Shown here piece by piece: positions 46,290-57,837 of a stretch of 64,000 bases of DNA (the stretch's first letter is position 1; each line of letters begins with the position of its first letter). The translations under genes and the position numbers were made by a program. Below the pieces are notes generated by a model that was not told the origin of the DNA, ran no database searches, and was given only the letters and a program-made list of their open reading frames with translations. Location: the NCBI GenBank assembly GCA_958450365.1, contig CAUEEP010000925.1:620001-684000 (forward strand), read 5' to 3'. This DNA is from Mesorhabditis belari (taxonomy: Eukaryota; Nematoda; Chromadorea; Rhabditida; Rhabditidae).

Positions 46290-47675
46290 TGTGTATCTAG
46301 AATGGATAATGCCCGATATCATTTCATCTCCAAGTTGCCGAAAAACCTCCAGCGATTTGGATGAAAAAGGACTACGAAGCTATCGGCGAGGATCCAGTTG
46401 GCCAACTGCCAGACCCAGCCATGTTAAAAGCGAAACAAAAAACAGGAAACAAAAAGCGTGCTTCATCATTTGCGAAATCGAATGGTTCGGATTGAATCGG
46501 AACATTCGGCAGAAAATAAACGATTTGATAAGCTCAAAAGCGAAGCAAAACGTGTGCTAGAACAAGTTGATTTTCCTCAAACACGAATGAAGTTGGTCTC
46601 ACAGGATGAAGCAAGGGAACTCAGAGAAGCTTGTCTTCGGCATTCTCAATCAGTTCTCATGTTTCACTCAATACTGACAATCAATCCCACTACTGCAATG
46701 AGAAGTTATTTGAAAAAGAACAAGCTATTGGCCAGAAATCTGGGAGCTCATAAACTATTGATCGCTGAATGTGAAGCGAGGAATGTTGATTTCAATAATT
46801 TGACAGTTCAAAATCGTCAATGTGGATCAGGAGTTGTGTTGAAAACTACTGACCATAAAGAATTCTTATATTTCGCAACCACAAATGATATGATTCCAAT
46901 GATGAACAATGATCCAAAATGGGTAATATCAAGAACAATCCCACCTCCAATTTACTGGTCTGAATTTGACAATGACCAACCAAATTTATTTCCATCGATG
47001 AGCAAAAAGAAATGGCGAAAAGACGTTGAATTGAGTCTCATTTCTGATGTCTTCAAAAACATCACTGAAGAATGGCTTCCAAGCCTTGGGAGAGATATTA
47101 TGGGTCTTGCTGACGATGGATGGAGTTTGATGAAAAACACAACAAATGAAGTCAAGAATGCTACAAGCAATGCGGTTGAGAAAGTCAAAGTTGTTGTGGA
47201 TGAAACATTTCAAGAACTGAATGTCGTTGCCCAAAATACGATCCACCAAATCATTGACTGGATTTTATGGGCTATACTGTGGATTGGCATTCCAATGGTT
47301 GTTATCTCTTTGATTGTGGCCGCAATCATCTTCTATTTTAAAATATGGACTATTCAAACATCAACGAATTCACTGACAAGCATCGTGAAAAACTTGGTTC
47401 CACAGAACGTCAAAGAAATTCACTTAATTGACGAGGGAACAGCGTTGGGATCAATAAACTCGATTTTGGTTGAGAGAAACAAGGTTCCAATTCAATTTGA
47501 AAAAAGTCCAGAAGTTGATCCGATTAGGCCGATCCGAAAAGCACCAAATGCTCCAAAGTCAAGCAGAATGAACAGAGTGCAAATGATTGACGTGGCGCTT
47601 ATCCTGAATCAACTTGATGAATCAACTGGGTCAAAAATGTCGTGGAATTTGGTGATACGAAAGTTCGAATGTTGA
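46290..47675 (+). CDS. Retroelement-associated ORF with a C-terminal membrane segment
   Basis: A 405-codon frame (46458-47675) is preceded, in another frame, by a lysine-rich stretch (MKKDYEAIGEDPVGQLPD, about 46361-46492), so a frameshift probably separates start and body. The body has few cysteines, several N-glycosylation-type NTT/NAT sites, an amphipathic heptad-like region (EVKNATSNAVEKVKVVVDET) and one strong hydrophobic helix (WAILWIGIPMVVISLIVAAI, about 47265-47325), then a basic tail. It directly overlaps the pol frame by 34 bases. No capsid, nucleocapsid zinc knuckle or protease motif is seen. The layout recalls the membrane-anchored end of an envelope-like protein, but its place before pol is unusual and the identity is unproven. 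Confidence 0.5.
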
Positions 47676-50600
47676 AACGATCAGAGATCAATCGAGGTCG
47701 TACATGTGTGCTTCATGCAAAAGCCGGGAAAGAAACGTTCTTACAACCAAGAAGCCAGAAAATGATCACAGCTGATCTACCAGTGAGTGCTCAAAAAGAT
47801 GTTGAATTTGTTGTCGAAGATTTTGAACCACAAGAAAATGAAAAAATGAAAGAAGTTTCGGTTACAATAATGCTTCAAAAAGTAAAGAAAGGATGCAAAG
47901 TTTTGGTCCAACGCACAAATTCTGCAAACCAAATGATACGAATTTTAAAAGGTCAACGGGTGGCACAAGTCGAAATCTTAAATGAAAATTGTTATCAAGT
48001 GTGCCATGCTTTTTCCAATGACGAATACAACGAAAGATTGTATCCTTCCAAAGCGGCCGACTATGAAAATCGCTTACCAGAACGTCCACAAAACATCACA
48101 TGGCCAAAATTTGTTGATCAAAGCCTGAAATTGGAGAAAGCGAAGCTTACGCCAAGAGAGAAAGAAAACTTGAGACATTTGATCATCAAAAATCGGGCTG
48201 CTTTCATTGGTCCTGATGGAAAATTGGGCTGTTACAACGGGCCCATTGAACACAAAATTCCCTTGATCGACGAAGAAGCAGTACCAACTCCTCAAGTCTA
48301 TCGGATCCCCCTAGAGAAACAAACCGAGGTTGAAAGACAAGTTGCCGATTTTTTGGATCAAGATCTGGTGAAACATAGCCATTCGGCTTTCGGCGCGCCA
48401 ATTGTGTTGGTGAAGAAAAAGGATGGCACCTCAATACGATTTGCTATTGATTATAGAAAGCTGAATCAGATGACAAGAAAAGAAGTATTCATTCTCCCCA
48501 TCTTGTCGACAAGCTCGCGCGAGGAGAGGTCTACAGTACTCTGGACCTTATGAGCGCTTTCTACCAGGTCAAGATGAAAAAGAGCGATGTTCAGAAAACC
48601 GCTTTTCGGACACATGAAGGTCTGTATGAGTGGCAACGAATGCCAATGGGCCTCTGTGGGGCCCCGGGTACGTTCCAGAGAGTGATCAATCAAGTGCTGG
48701 CAAACGTGAAGGCTCGATGTGCGGTCTACTTAGACGACATCGCAGTCGTCTCGCCAAGTTTCGAGGAACATCTGGAAGATCTACAGGAAGCCTTCAACGC
48801 TCTTGAGAAAAGTGGATTGAAACTCCGATTAGATAAATGTGAATTCGGACTCGAGGAAATCAAATATCTTGGAATGAAGATCTCAAAATACGGTTTGAAA
48901 ACCGATGAATCAAAAACATCTGCATTTCGAAATTGGCCAAGGCCAAGAACAGTGAAAGATATTAGATCGTTCTTGGGATCTACAGGTTATTATCGACGAT
49001 TCATAAAGAATTACGCTGAAATGGCTGCAGCTCTCAATGATCTCACGAAGAAAGATGTGGATTTCATCTGGGAAAAAAGACAACAAAAAGCATTTGATCA
49101 ATTAAAAGAGGCCATGTGCTCAGCGCCAGTGCTTGCCCCTCCACAAGTCGGAAAACCATATATTATTGAAACCGATGCTTCTGGAGTAGCTGTCGCAGGT
49201 GTTTTAGTGCAAGTACAAGAAAATGGTGAAGAGCGCCCAATTGCTTATTTTTCGAGAAAGCTAAATGAGCACGAGAAAAATTATCCAGCAATCGAATTGG
49301 AAGCTTTAGCTATTGCTGTGGTGCTTGAAAACTTCAAACAATACTTATGGGGATCGGAAATCACAATTCGAACCGATCACTCACCGTTGAAAGCGTTGAG
49401 GACACGTCGTGATCTTACCGGAAGACTTGCAAAGTATCAACTTCAATTGGAAGAAATGAATCTCAAATGGAAATATAGGCTAGGAAATCTCAATCATCTA
49501 GCTGATGGACTATCAAGAAATATTGCCGACGATGATGAAGAGACAGTCGAGAGTGTGAATGTGTCGGAAGAGACTTCAAACTTGCCTTCAGAAGCTGAAA
49601 TTCGAAAGCTACAAGAAGATTGTCCATGGATGAACGAAATTCTTCGAGCTGCGAGTGAAGGTATCACAAGCCCAGATTCAGCACATGAAAGAGTCAAAAA
49701 GTGGCATGAACGTTACTTGGTGCAAAATGACTTGATATACTTGAAGCCACACAACAAATTGAAAACTCCGAGAGTTCTGATTCTGAAGGATCATTGTGGA
49801 CAACACGAATAATCCGATACTTTCATGAACGACAACACTTGGGAGCGCATGGTGGAGCACCTAAGACCATGAAGCTCATTGAGAGTCGATTCGTGTGGAA
49901 TGGAATGAAACGGGAATGTGAAGATCAAGTCGCTCTATGTAAAGAGTGCCAGAAACGAAAACAAGGAGCGCATCTAGCAAAGATTCCAATGGGAAAATTT
50001 CCAATTCCCGGAGCTCCTTTCGAACGCATTCACATTGACATTTGCGGAAGTTTTCGGGAAACGGAAAGCGGAAATCGATTTTTCATTTCGATCATTGATG
50101 GATTTTCAAAATTTTTGATTACTGAAGCAATCCCAGCCCAAACCACAGAAATCATTTTCAAAACCCTTGTAAACCGAGTTATTTCTGTGTTTGGACATAT
50201 TCAAATGATTGTGACCGATCGAGGATCTCAATTCACAGCTGAAGCATGGAGAAAATTGATGAAAACAATCGGAATTGAGCATATGCTCACACCTGCATAT
50301 GTACACAGTACAAATGGTGTTATTGAGCGAGTTCATCACACAATTGAGCAATGGATCTCAACGATGATTGCCAAAGAAGAAGTCCCTGAGGAACATTGGG
50401 ATCTTTATCTCCCGTGGGTGACACATGCTTACAATATCACCGTGCAAGCAAGTCACGGAAGGAGATAATATAAGATATAAGATAAGATAATATTTGGAAA
50501 AGATCCAAATCAATTCCATGATCAATTCATCGGAACACCAAAATGGCGGTACAATTCACCTGAATCGTACTCAGAAATCTTGGAATCAACTTTGGTAAAT

Positions 50601-50961
50601 GTCTGGAAAATAACCCGAGAAAAACTCGCTGAAACACAAAAGAGAAATGAAATTCAGTACAATGAAAAGCACAAAACAGCTGAAAAGCCAATTGAAGTCG
50701 CGAGAAAATGTGTTGATAAAAATTGGGCAACTACAATCAAAATTACAACCAAAATATGAAGGACCATTTGAAGTCAAAGAAATCCGAGGATCTAAATTAC
50801 TCCTCCGTGGAGGCAAGTTCCCGAAAGTACAAGAAGTTCACATTGATCGCGTGAAAAAGTTTGTCGAAGAAAGACAGAATCAAATGAAATTTCAAGAGAG
50901 CGATCAAGAAACAACAAATCCAAGAAGAGAAAGAAAAACGAAAAAGAGGAAGACCACGTAA
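47642..50961 (+). pseudogene. Gypsy-type pol (RT, RNase H, integrase), frameshifted
   Basis: Ty3/Gypsy polymerase order in four frames. First (47642-48553): the region after the protease and the RT start (AFGAPIVLVKKKDG, IDYRKLNQ). Second (48550-49812): RT with the YLDD active site, the RNase H start IETDASGVAVAGVL and YRLGNLNHLADGLSR. Third (49794-50468): integrase with the HHCC finger (HLGAHGGAP, CKECQKRK) and the D,D,E motif in IDICGSF, VTDRGSQF and NGVIER. Fourth (50647-50961): a C-terminal GPFEVKEIRGSKLLL domain. Frames change near 48500, 49800 and 50470. At 50462-50500 an ATAAGATA-type microsatellite interrupts. Protease and gag are missing. It cannot make a complete Pol. Confidence 0.85.
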
Positions 50962-51048
50962 ATAACGACCGGAGGAGATGAATACAATCGACAACGAAGA
51001 GAGAATGGAGATGACCGGGGACGGTCATCGCACCGAAAAGGGGGCGAA

Positions 51049-51313
51049 TGTCAGCTCCGAGCCAAACTGATATTTTAGTTACTATTGTTATTATTGAATG
51101 ATTTGTCTAATCTTATGCAAATGTGTTCTCCTCTGTGCTTATCCCTTTTATTGCCGAGAAGGGGCGGTCCTTAGGATTGCCTAGGAGGACAAGTGAGATT
51201 CTCATTTGGAGTCCCCCCTTCCCTTACACTCATTTCTAATCTATTCATCTTATTGTATTACTGTAAATAAAGATACGTATCTTTCGGATCTATGCAACTG
51301 CAGTGCAACTACA
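51049..51313 (+). repeat. Putative 3' LTR
   Basis: A purine tract (GAAAAGGGGG, 51036-51044) precedes TGTCAGCTCCGAGCC at 51049, the usual polypurine-tract to LTR junction. AATAAA lies at 51265 and a CA end is possible at 51313. No matching 5' LTR was found upstream of 46.3 kb, so the ends are inferred and the element is 5'-truncated or rearranged. Confidence 0.5.
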
Positions 51314-52050
51314 GGTCGGTCATTTCACAGGGTCTCCCCTCTAATACGTTGGAGGAGTTGAGTTGGGTTGTCGGCGTGTTAGAGATGGCGGGATATCAAA
51401 AGGGATCCACTCTTTTTAACATAACCCAAATTCTAGTCCACATCCGTTTACACCTAGGAACGTATAGGCTAAAAGGCAAAAGCTGCGGAAAAGCGTTAAG
51501 TTGCGTAGTTTTTGCCCTTTAGTCCAAATTTGCCGTGTCAGCGAGGTCTGATTTGCTTTGATTTGTCGAAATTCGGAATCTACGCATACGATTCCCTTAC
51601 ATGAAAACATTTTTGAAGCTCTACGACCTTTCCTAAGGCCTTTTCCAGCAAAAAAAAGGTGCGCAAATGTCCAGGTGCGCAAAAAAAGATCGCATTTGTC
51701 CCACCCCCTAAAATTGGTGCAAAATAAGTAACTTAGACACATCTAATGAATTCGTGGTTACTTTTTATCATTACCTTACCTGTGAATAGGCAAACTTAAT
51801 GGATTTTCTGATTTTATTAACCTTTTCTAATTGTTTTTTATTTAGACAAGCGATGGTGAAGAGGAATTCCACGATGCTGACGAGCATTCATCACTTGGAA
51901 GCATCGAAGAGGGATTGGAGGCACGCGAAAGGGATAGTCGGTTAGTTTAGTGGAGATTTTCAAGGGAAAGAAACAAGGATTTTATCAATTAGTAAGAGAT
52001 TTCAATGGATAAAATGAAGTAAAGCTGGCTAATGAAACGTTCACAACGGG
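51314..52050. other. No gene recognised
   Basis: Short ORFs on both strands (51292-51522 +, 51416-51742 -) show no motif. A plus segment near 51845-51940 with a TTTAG acceptor reads TSDGEEEFHDADEHSSLG and EEGLEARERDS, an acidic exon-like piece ending in a GTTAGT donor. It could be a stray exon. Confidence 0.35.
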
Positions 52051-52051
52051 G

Positions 52052-52220
52052 GTGGCTACTTTGCGCCAAATTTTTTTTGCGCAATTCGCCATTACTTTCT
52101 TCTAAGTGGGTCAATCTTTGGTGTCATTTTGTTGCACTTGTTGGGATCTACAAAATGACACCAAAATCATAAAGATTGGCCCACATAGAAGAAAGTAATG
52201 GCGAGTTGCGCAAAATAGCA
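52052..52220. repeat. Foldback element
   Basis: GCGCAATTCGCCATTACTTT (52080 on) through TGGTGTCATTTTGT is the near-perfect complement of 52153-52216 (ACAAAATGACACCAAAATCA to AAAGTAATGGCGAGTTGCGC). The outer block GGCTACTTTGCGCCAAATTT (52053 on) recurs at 63971, at the very end of the window. A MITE-like hairpin element of about 170 bases. Confidence 0.75.
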
Positions 52221-52628
52221 CCTCTTTCACAACGCCGTCAATAAGCTGCCTTAAGCATTGGAGGCGCTGCACGCCTTTTTCTATGCATTTTAGATCTAAA
52301 AGTATGATTTGAAAGGGTAAAAGCAAGGCTATTCAACAAAACGTTGACAATACTGACTTATAAAAGTCATGTTGGATATTGTAAATGTTTCTAAATTCAA
52401 ATTTAATGGGCCAGTTTCACCTAACTTTACTCAGTGAAATTTTACGTGAAAATCTTTAGTTAGATTTTTCCTGGTCGCTGCAAAAGTTTTATGATAGCTC
52501 AACTGCGACAAATTGTCGTTTGACTTCTTTGTTTCTTTAACCCCTCGTTATTGTATCGTTATTGTAAACATAACAATTTTTAATGTTTTAGTGCAATGTT
52601 TTAGTGTAAAACTATAAAACTATATGGC

Positions 52629-52970
52629 GAATGAATAGAAGCGAGAGATAAGGCCTTCTTTGTTCAAGACCTCGACTCTTTTCAAATGCAGCCAAATAAT
52701 ATTGTTTTGTTGGCTCGGCCAATTCTATTTAGCAATATAAATTGAATTTAGATTTTGTTCTTTTTCCATTCTGATCATTTAACAACCGCTCATCGATTTG
52801 TCTTCATTAGTAAGGGCTTCGACTTAAGAACTTAACTCAAGAACTTAAAATCGAATAAACTCTGCCAAATGATAAGTGTAACTAGATGTCGTGTTTTACA
52901 GAGCTCAGTTCAGAGCTGAATCTGCCAGGATTAGCTGTTTACTCAAGGCACAACGGTTAGCTGTATAGAG
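52629..52970 (-). repeat. Right arm of the 340-base inverted repeat
   Basis: Complement of 44714-45063. It ends in CAACGGTTAGCTGTATAGAG at 52970. No target-site duplication that I can identify: flanks are ...TTTAA on the left and AAATTG on the right. Confidence 0.75.
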
Positions 52971-53690
52971 AAATTGTCGAATCCTCTCGCAAATTCTCTC
53001 CTTGCCACCTCAGCACTGCTCTAGAACTTGATCGTGATCGTAAAGTCGGCCAGTTCGCATGCTGAGATGTCGGCAATCGTTTGCTCCAGTTGAAAGTGAC
53101 GAAGCGCTTCAGGGAAAACGTTGAGCACGGTCTCCTATTTCTCGGCGGCCGATTAACTCAAAAGAACATATCTAATCAGCTCGTAAATCAACATCTGGTG
53201 GATGGGTCACTCACTCCACTAATCAACAAAAAGATGCTACAATTCAACCAGAATAGGTTTTTATCCAAATTTTCCCCCTTTTCAAACCACAAGCTATAAT
53301 ACTTCGACGTGAGGAAGGGCGCAAAATCAAATAAAGTCTTTGAGCCAGTAAACCCAATGCATTTTGTGTAAACCAAATGATACTAAATTATACACAAGTT
53401 ACAGTGCTTCGACGTAAAATGAAATAGAGTTTTTGAGACAGTAAACATTAAATCTATAAAACTAGATTTTGTTATGATGATTGTTAGCAGAATTCTCGAA
53501 TTACGAAAAAAAATTGACGAACTTTTCTTCTGTAAAAAATTTGTTTGTTTTGTTGTTTTTTGTCTGTTTCGTTCGTTTTTCTTTTATTTCTTGATTCTAT
53601 TTAATGCCTTGATTTAGAAATTCGTGCGAGAGGAAGGTGCGAAGGATCCGTCACCAGACTCGACAAAGGACCAACAACGCCTAATCAGGT
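52971..53690. other. Module upstream flank
   Basis: Positions 53270-53480 contain two diverged copies of a block (ACTTCGACGTGAGGAAGGGC and GCTTCGACGTAAAATG, each with AGTAAAC) related to 1240-1330. No gene supported by the small ORFs here. Confidence 0.4.
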
Positions 53691-53790
53691 AGCTGCGATG
53701 TGACCTTCTAGCTGCGTTTCGAGTCTTCATTTCATTTTTTTATATCAACTTTCATTCATTAGTTGTTTAGGTTCAAGCTTTCTGTGAGAA
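53691..53790 (+). promoter_or_regulatory. Short kinase leader
   Basis: TAGCTG followed by a pyrimidine tract, TATATCAACTTTCATTCATT and a TTAGTTGTTTAG acceptor at about 53759-53770, then the start codon at 53791. Same elements and order as the other leaders, single copy. Confidence 0.5.
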
Positions 53791-54952
53791 ATGACAACAT
53801 CTGATCAATTTGAATTGGGAGAGTGTATTGGGCAAGGTGCAATGGGGGAAGTGTATGAATTGATTGGACACGAACCGTTGGTTATTTTGGATCTATTCAC
53901 TGCTATTTTCAATATTAAGTCTTTTGTAGAGGTTGTATTGTACCATAAGCTTCCTTATTTAGCCCAGCTGTTATCAAATATGTGTTTTGTGGAAATGATG
54001 CACAATTGGTGATCTTCAAAAATGAATGTAAAGCTTTGATGAAGATCTATCATGTAAATGTGGTCGGATTGTATCGATATACAGAAGAAGGAAAAAGAGT
54101 GGGAATTTTAATGGAATATTGTCAAAAGGGACCACTCAAAGGAGGTGTGGATTGGATTGATATTGTTATATCTTGGAGTTTAGTGATCCTTGATCCAACA
54201 ATTACATATTCAATGAACACTGTTCTCACCTGGGGAATCCAATTATTTGATGCCATTGATCACATGTATCAGGAACACAAATTGGTACATCGAGATATCA
54301 AACCAGACAAGTAATATTCAGGGTTATAAACGTTCAATACATTTCTAGCATTTTTGTGACCAATGAATACCAGCTGAAGATTGGTGACTTCGGATTGGTG
54401 AAAGTAGTGGGAGATGGCACTGTTACGGGGACGTTTATTGGAACCCAACAATATATGAGTCCACCTGAGATGAAGGAGGATCGGGTACCATGGGATGTTT
54501 ATGAACAAATGAAGGAGGCTGATGCATTGGTTAGTTTTAACTTCTTTTTTATTCCATGATAATATATATTCATTCCAGGATTCCCATCGAAATGATGTCT
54601 ACAGTCTGGGACTTGTTATGTGGGAAATCATCGAAAGGAGGTATTCATGTTTAAATAATGACCTCCTTTGAGATAGAACTAAAACTTCGAAACAACATTG
54701 CTATTGTTTCAGAACCATCTTCACAAACTATGAGAGATCTGGAGAGTTCAATCGTGACCAATTATTGCTTGATATTATACCCAAACGTGTTACTGAAATC
54801 GAATCACCTGAATGTCAATCGGAAATTCAAAAAATCATCTTGAGGTTTGAATTCAAGATTTTCTTTTAAATTCTAAGAATCCATTTCTCATGTGTACTAA
54901 TTTTCAACGTATTCATCGTCCAACAGCTTCTGAAGTTTCTGAAGAGAAATGA
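53791..54952 (+). CDS. PEK/eIF2-alpha-kinase-like protein kinase
   Basis: Plus-strand sister of the genes at 15864 and 62187. Exon 1 (53791-53876) MTTSDQFELGECIGQGAMGE holds the glycine loop. Exon 2 gives the ATP lysine region (AVIKY-like, here read VIKYVFCGNDAQL), KNECKALMKI and the hinge VGILMEYCQKGPLKG. Exon 3 ends LVHRDIKPD (about 54312). Exon 4 (about 54351-54525) has KIGDFGLVK and GTQQYMSPPEM. Then NDVYSLGLVMWEIIE, TIFTNYERSGEFNRDQ, and the last exon RIHRPTASEVSEEK with stop at 54950-54952. All catalytic residues present. The C-terminus is shorter than in the sisters because a deletion joins it to the orphan gene (next entry). Confidence 0.7.
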
Positions 54953-55799
54953 AGACAAAAGAAAGGAATTGCTTCATTTCTCCCATTACAAACAAATCCC
55001 TCTTGAACAAATAATTGAAGGATTGAAAAAACAACAAGAGAAAATGGAAACTATCATCAAATTAAACCTGAAATATCTGATTCCAATAGAAGATTCGGAG
55101 AAGAATAATGTTCCATTTAATATTGCATCACTTCTCGATGAATCTTTTGAAACTAAATTTTATGGATTTTATGGACTTCTTGATGGATCTTCTAAATCCA
55201 AAAGATCTTATGGACCTCATCCCTTCCCCCACTACATCTTCCAATTCAGAAATCCTCCTCGTTCAATTTGTGAAAAGAATCATTCAGGGAAATGTCAAAT
55301 GGATGGGTTCAGAAAAACGAGAAAATGGCTATTAGTTTTACCTAAAGAATTGCACTATCCAGTATGTGGTGAAATCACGAAAAATGAGGTTTTGTTTCTG
55401 GACAGTTACATGGTTTGTATAAGATCTAATGGAGATCTGACTTTTGGTCCGTCGATGGAACGTCCATTTCTATTTCTTTGCTGTCAAAATCTCTTAGATA
55501 TTCCATTTTTGATTCTCTTGGATCATCCAAATAATTATGAAAATGGGGAAAGTATTCTTGGATTTGATTTCAAGAAGAAACTTCATCATATTGACGTACA
55601 AGTATTAAGAGCATACTTTCAAGAGTCAGAGCTCAATGCGGTCTATGCTTTAATCAAGAGTGATGGAGATATACCCTGCATCCGCTTGATTGATTATCAA
55701 GGAAATCCAAAAACAGAATGGCTTGAGTTTGAGAAAGAGCCGAATTCGGCTTCCTATAGCCAATTCACTAACCAACAGGAGGCGAGAATCAGTAGTTGA
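54933..55799 (+). pseudogene. Orphan family, C-terminal half joined to a kinase
   Basis: From about 54933 the sequence reads the orphan family in a frame different from the kinase: NEDKRKELLHFSHYKQIPLE, then RSICEKNHSGKCQMDGFRKT, QNLLDIPFLILLDHPNNY, and DYQGNPKTEWLEFEKEPN, ending at 55799 with an altered tail. The N-terminal half and the whole spacer seen in other modules are gone. The junction falls inside the last kinase exon, so the kinase stop codon overlaps the orphan frame. An ATG at 54969 could start a 276-residue product. Confidence 0.75.
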
Positions 55800-57424
55800 A
55801 GATAAAAAGGTGACTAAAAACGAAGAAAGAAAAAAGAAGGAAATAGAAAAAAATGTTTCTTGCTCTGGATCCTAACCCTGATCCCGATTCCACAATTTCC
55901 AGAGCTTTTATTTTACTATTTCTGAACTCTATCTGTCAAATTGTTTTTCTTTCAAATGAATAAAGTGTTTATCCAAATCGAACGTTCTTCATTCTTGAAG
56001 GGTTCACAAAATCCACCATAAAACGTACTTTCTGCCTCTTGTCAGTAATAAATGCAAATTTCCGATGCACCCACACCCACAAATAAGAAAAAGCTTTTAA
56101 ACCAGATTTTCACCAAAAGGAGAATTGGAATGAAAACTTTTCATTGCGACCAGAAAACCGTTCTTGATCACCACGGGGGGGGAAGCAAGCTTGCGGAAAA
56201 GTATGGAGAAAAATGGATCGACGCTGAAACTTTATTGCTGCAAACCAACAATTTGCCATTTCTTCTATTTTTCTTTTAATCCATGGTCAAACGACTTTAT
56301 TATTCTCATATATATGTTATTCCTAAACGCAGAGAAAAAGAAAAGTTTGTAAAATTGACAAATGTACAAGCAATGATGAGAAAAGAAAGAACGAGTACCA
56401 ATAAATGAAGGAAACCCGTAAGTGGAAGGAAACAATGACAGGAGAACCGGTGCATTCATAAAAGTGGGGCAAATATGAAACGAATTGAGTGCTGAGCTGT
56501 GTTTTTGGGAGTTGGATGTGAAAAATGGGAAATTTTTCGTCAAAATATCACTTCTCCTTTGCGGTTACGGTAGCTTTGATCACGTTTTAGCTCCGTGATA
56601 TACTTTGTGGTTGAAACTTGTAAACACGACCTTTCTGGTGCACCGATTTCTTCGTTTTTTCTTGCAACACCGACTCGAGCACGCCAGAAAGGATGTGTTT
56701 ACAAGACTTGATCACAAAGTACACAGTGAAAAACTACCACCAGGGTAGTTTTCGAAGATCAAAACGAATGTGTCCTAACAATTCGCAAATTGAAGACGGG
56801 AGGAGTTGAGGGATGATTGGAGGAGACTGGACGGATGATCAAGGATGGAGATGGAGGGGGAGAAGCCCATTGAGATGCGGGAATTCAGGACATTGAAGAG
56901 GGAGTTGACAATTCTATATACCCTATTTGTTCTCAAAGATGGCCAATTCTGAGAACGACCGTAACCTTGTAGTCAGATTTTATTCAGATTATTTTTTTTC
57001 TTCAATACAGATTTCATCAACGAATGCGGATTATAAGCGAAGGAGAAAGTTGAGAGGGAGATAATAAGGATGAAGGTGGTTTTCAAAATCATCCTTCTCC
57101 TAAAAGGGAAAAGCACCGAGTCAAGCTGTCCTTTTGACTCGAGACCAAATCCATCTTATAGAGTCGGCCCTTTTTGCATTAAATTATAAACTCGAGTTTT
57201 ATACACCGCTATAACTTAAAACTTCAACAACCGATAACTTCAATAAATGATTTACAAAAGCTGGAACCTTTCAAAGTATCAGAATCAGCAGATAAGTATT
57301 GAAAATTTAACATTTGTTGCTACATTTCTGAAAGCCACAAGCGCATAAAATTTAGCTCCATTATTCATTGAAAATACGTAGGGAAACAGGTTTTTAGAAG
57401 AGTAAATGAATTTTGGTGATAGTA
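55800..57424. other. Orphan 3' flank and spacer of the 53-64 kb palindrome
   Basis: Positions 56040-56560 match in inverted form 59400-59650 and 12684-12920. A smaller inverted repeat lies within 56610-56710 (AAACACGACCTTTCTGGTGC and GCCAGAAAGGATGTGTTTAC). From 56760 to 57420 I recognise nothing; the strand is purine-rich (GGAG-type) around 56800-56900. Confidence 0.45.
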
Positions 57425-57500
57425 GAACTCGAACTTGGCGACAAAGATGTCATAGTTTCGGTAGTCTAGTAGACTATCCACTAGATCGCCGAAGCAGTCG
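57425..57500 (-). repeat. tRNA-like head
   Basis: On the minus strand GATCTAGTGGATAGTC (A-box-like) and AAGTTCGAGTTC (B-box-like) are spaced as in a tRNA. The complement strand shows GGCGATCTAG pairing partly with its 3' end. Probably a SINE head or tRNA pseudogene. Low certainty. Confidence 0.4.
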
Positions 57501-57559
57501 TTAAGACAGCATGTGGCAGCCTTTTAAGGAATCCGAGATTTAGATATCTCGCGTTCACA

Positions 57560-57835
57560 AAGCGTTATGCAAGAACTAGAAACGGATTCGAGATCCCCAT
57601 GACCGACTCGATATGGACTTGATCTCGAGTCAAAAGGCTAGCTCGACTCGATCCCCTTTCCTTGTTTGATAACGCCTTGCTTACGGGAACACACTGACCA
57701 TATTCTCCGAATGGTAGCATCAAGATAAAGTCAAGCTTTTTTGGTAGGCTTTTTCGATTTCAGTAAGGTCTCCCTTCTTTATAACTTTAGGCTTTTCGGG
57801 ATACAATAGAGATCCTTCTCGTGAGATTTTTATAA
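57560..57835 (+). repeat. Dispersed repeat, copy 2
   Basis: See 9990-10255. Same orientation. The DD37D transposon follows directly at 57838, inserted at a TA two bases past this block. Confidence 0.7.
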
Positions 57836-57837
57836 TA

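Noticed and set aside
47630..47680. A programmed -1 frameshift joining the membrane ORF to pol
   Set aside because: The overlap has GTCAAAAATG, but in the reading frame of the upstream ORF it does not form an X XXY YYZ slippery heptamer.
44714..52970. A Polinton/Maverick giant transposon
   Set aside because: Long inverted arms fit loosely, but the interior has a Gypsy-type pol and no protein-primed DNA polymerase, packaging ATPase or capsid genes.
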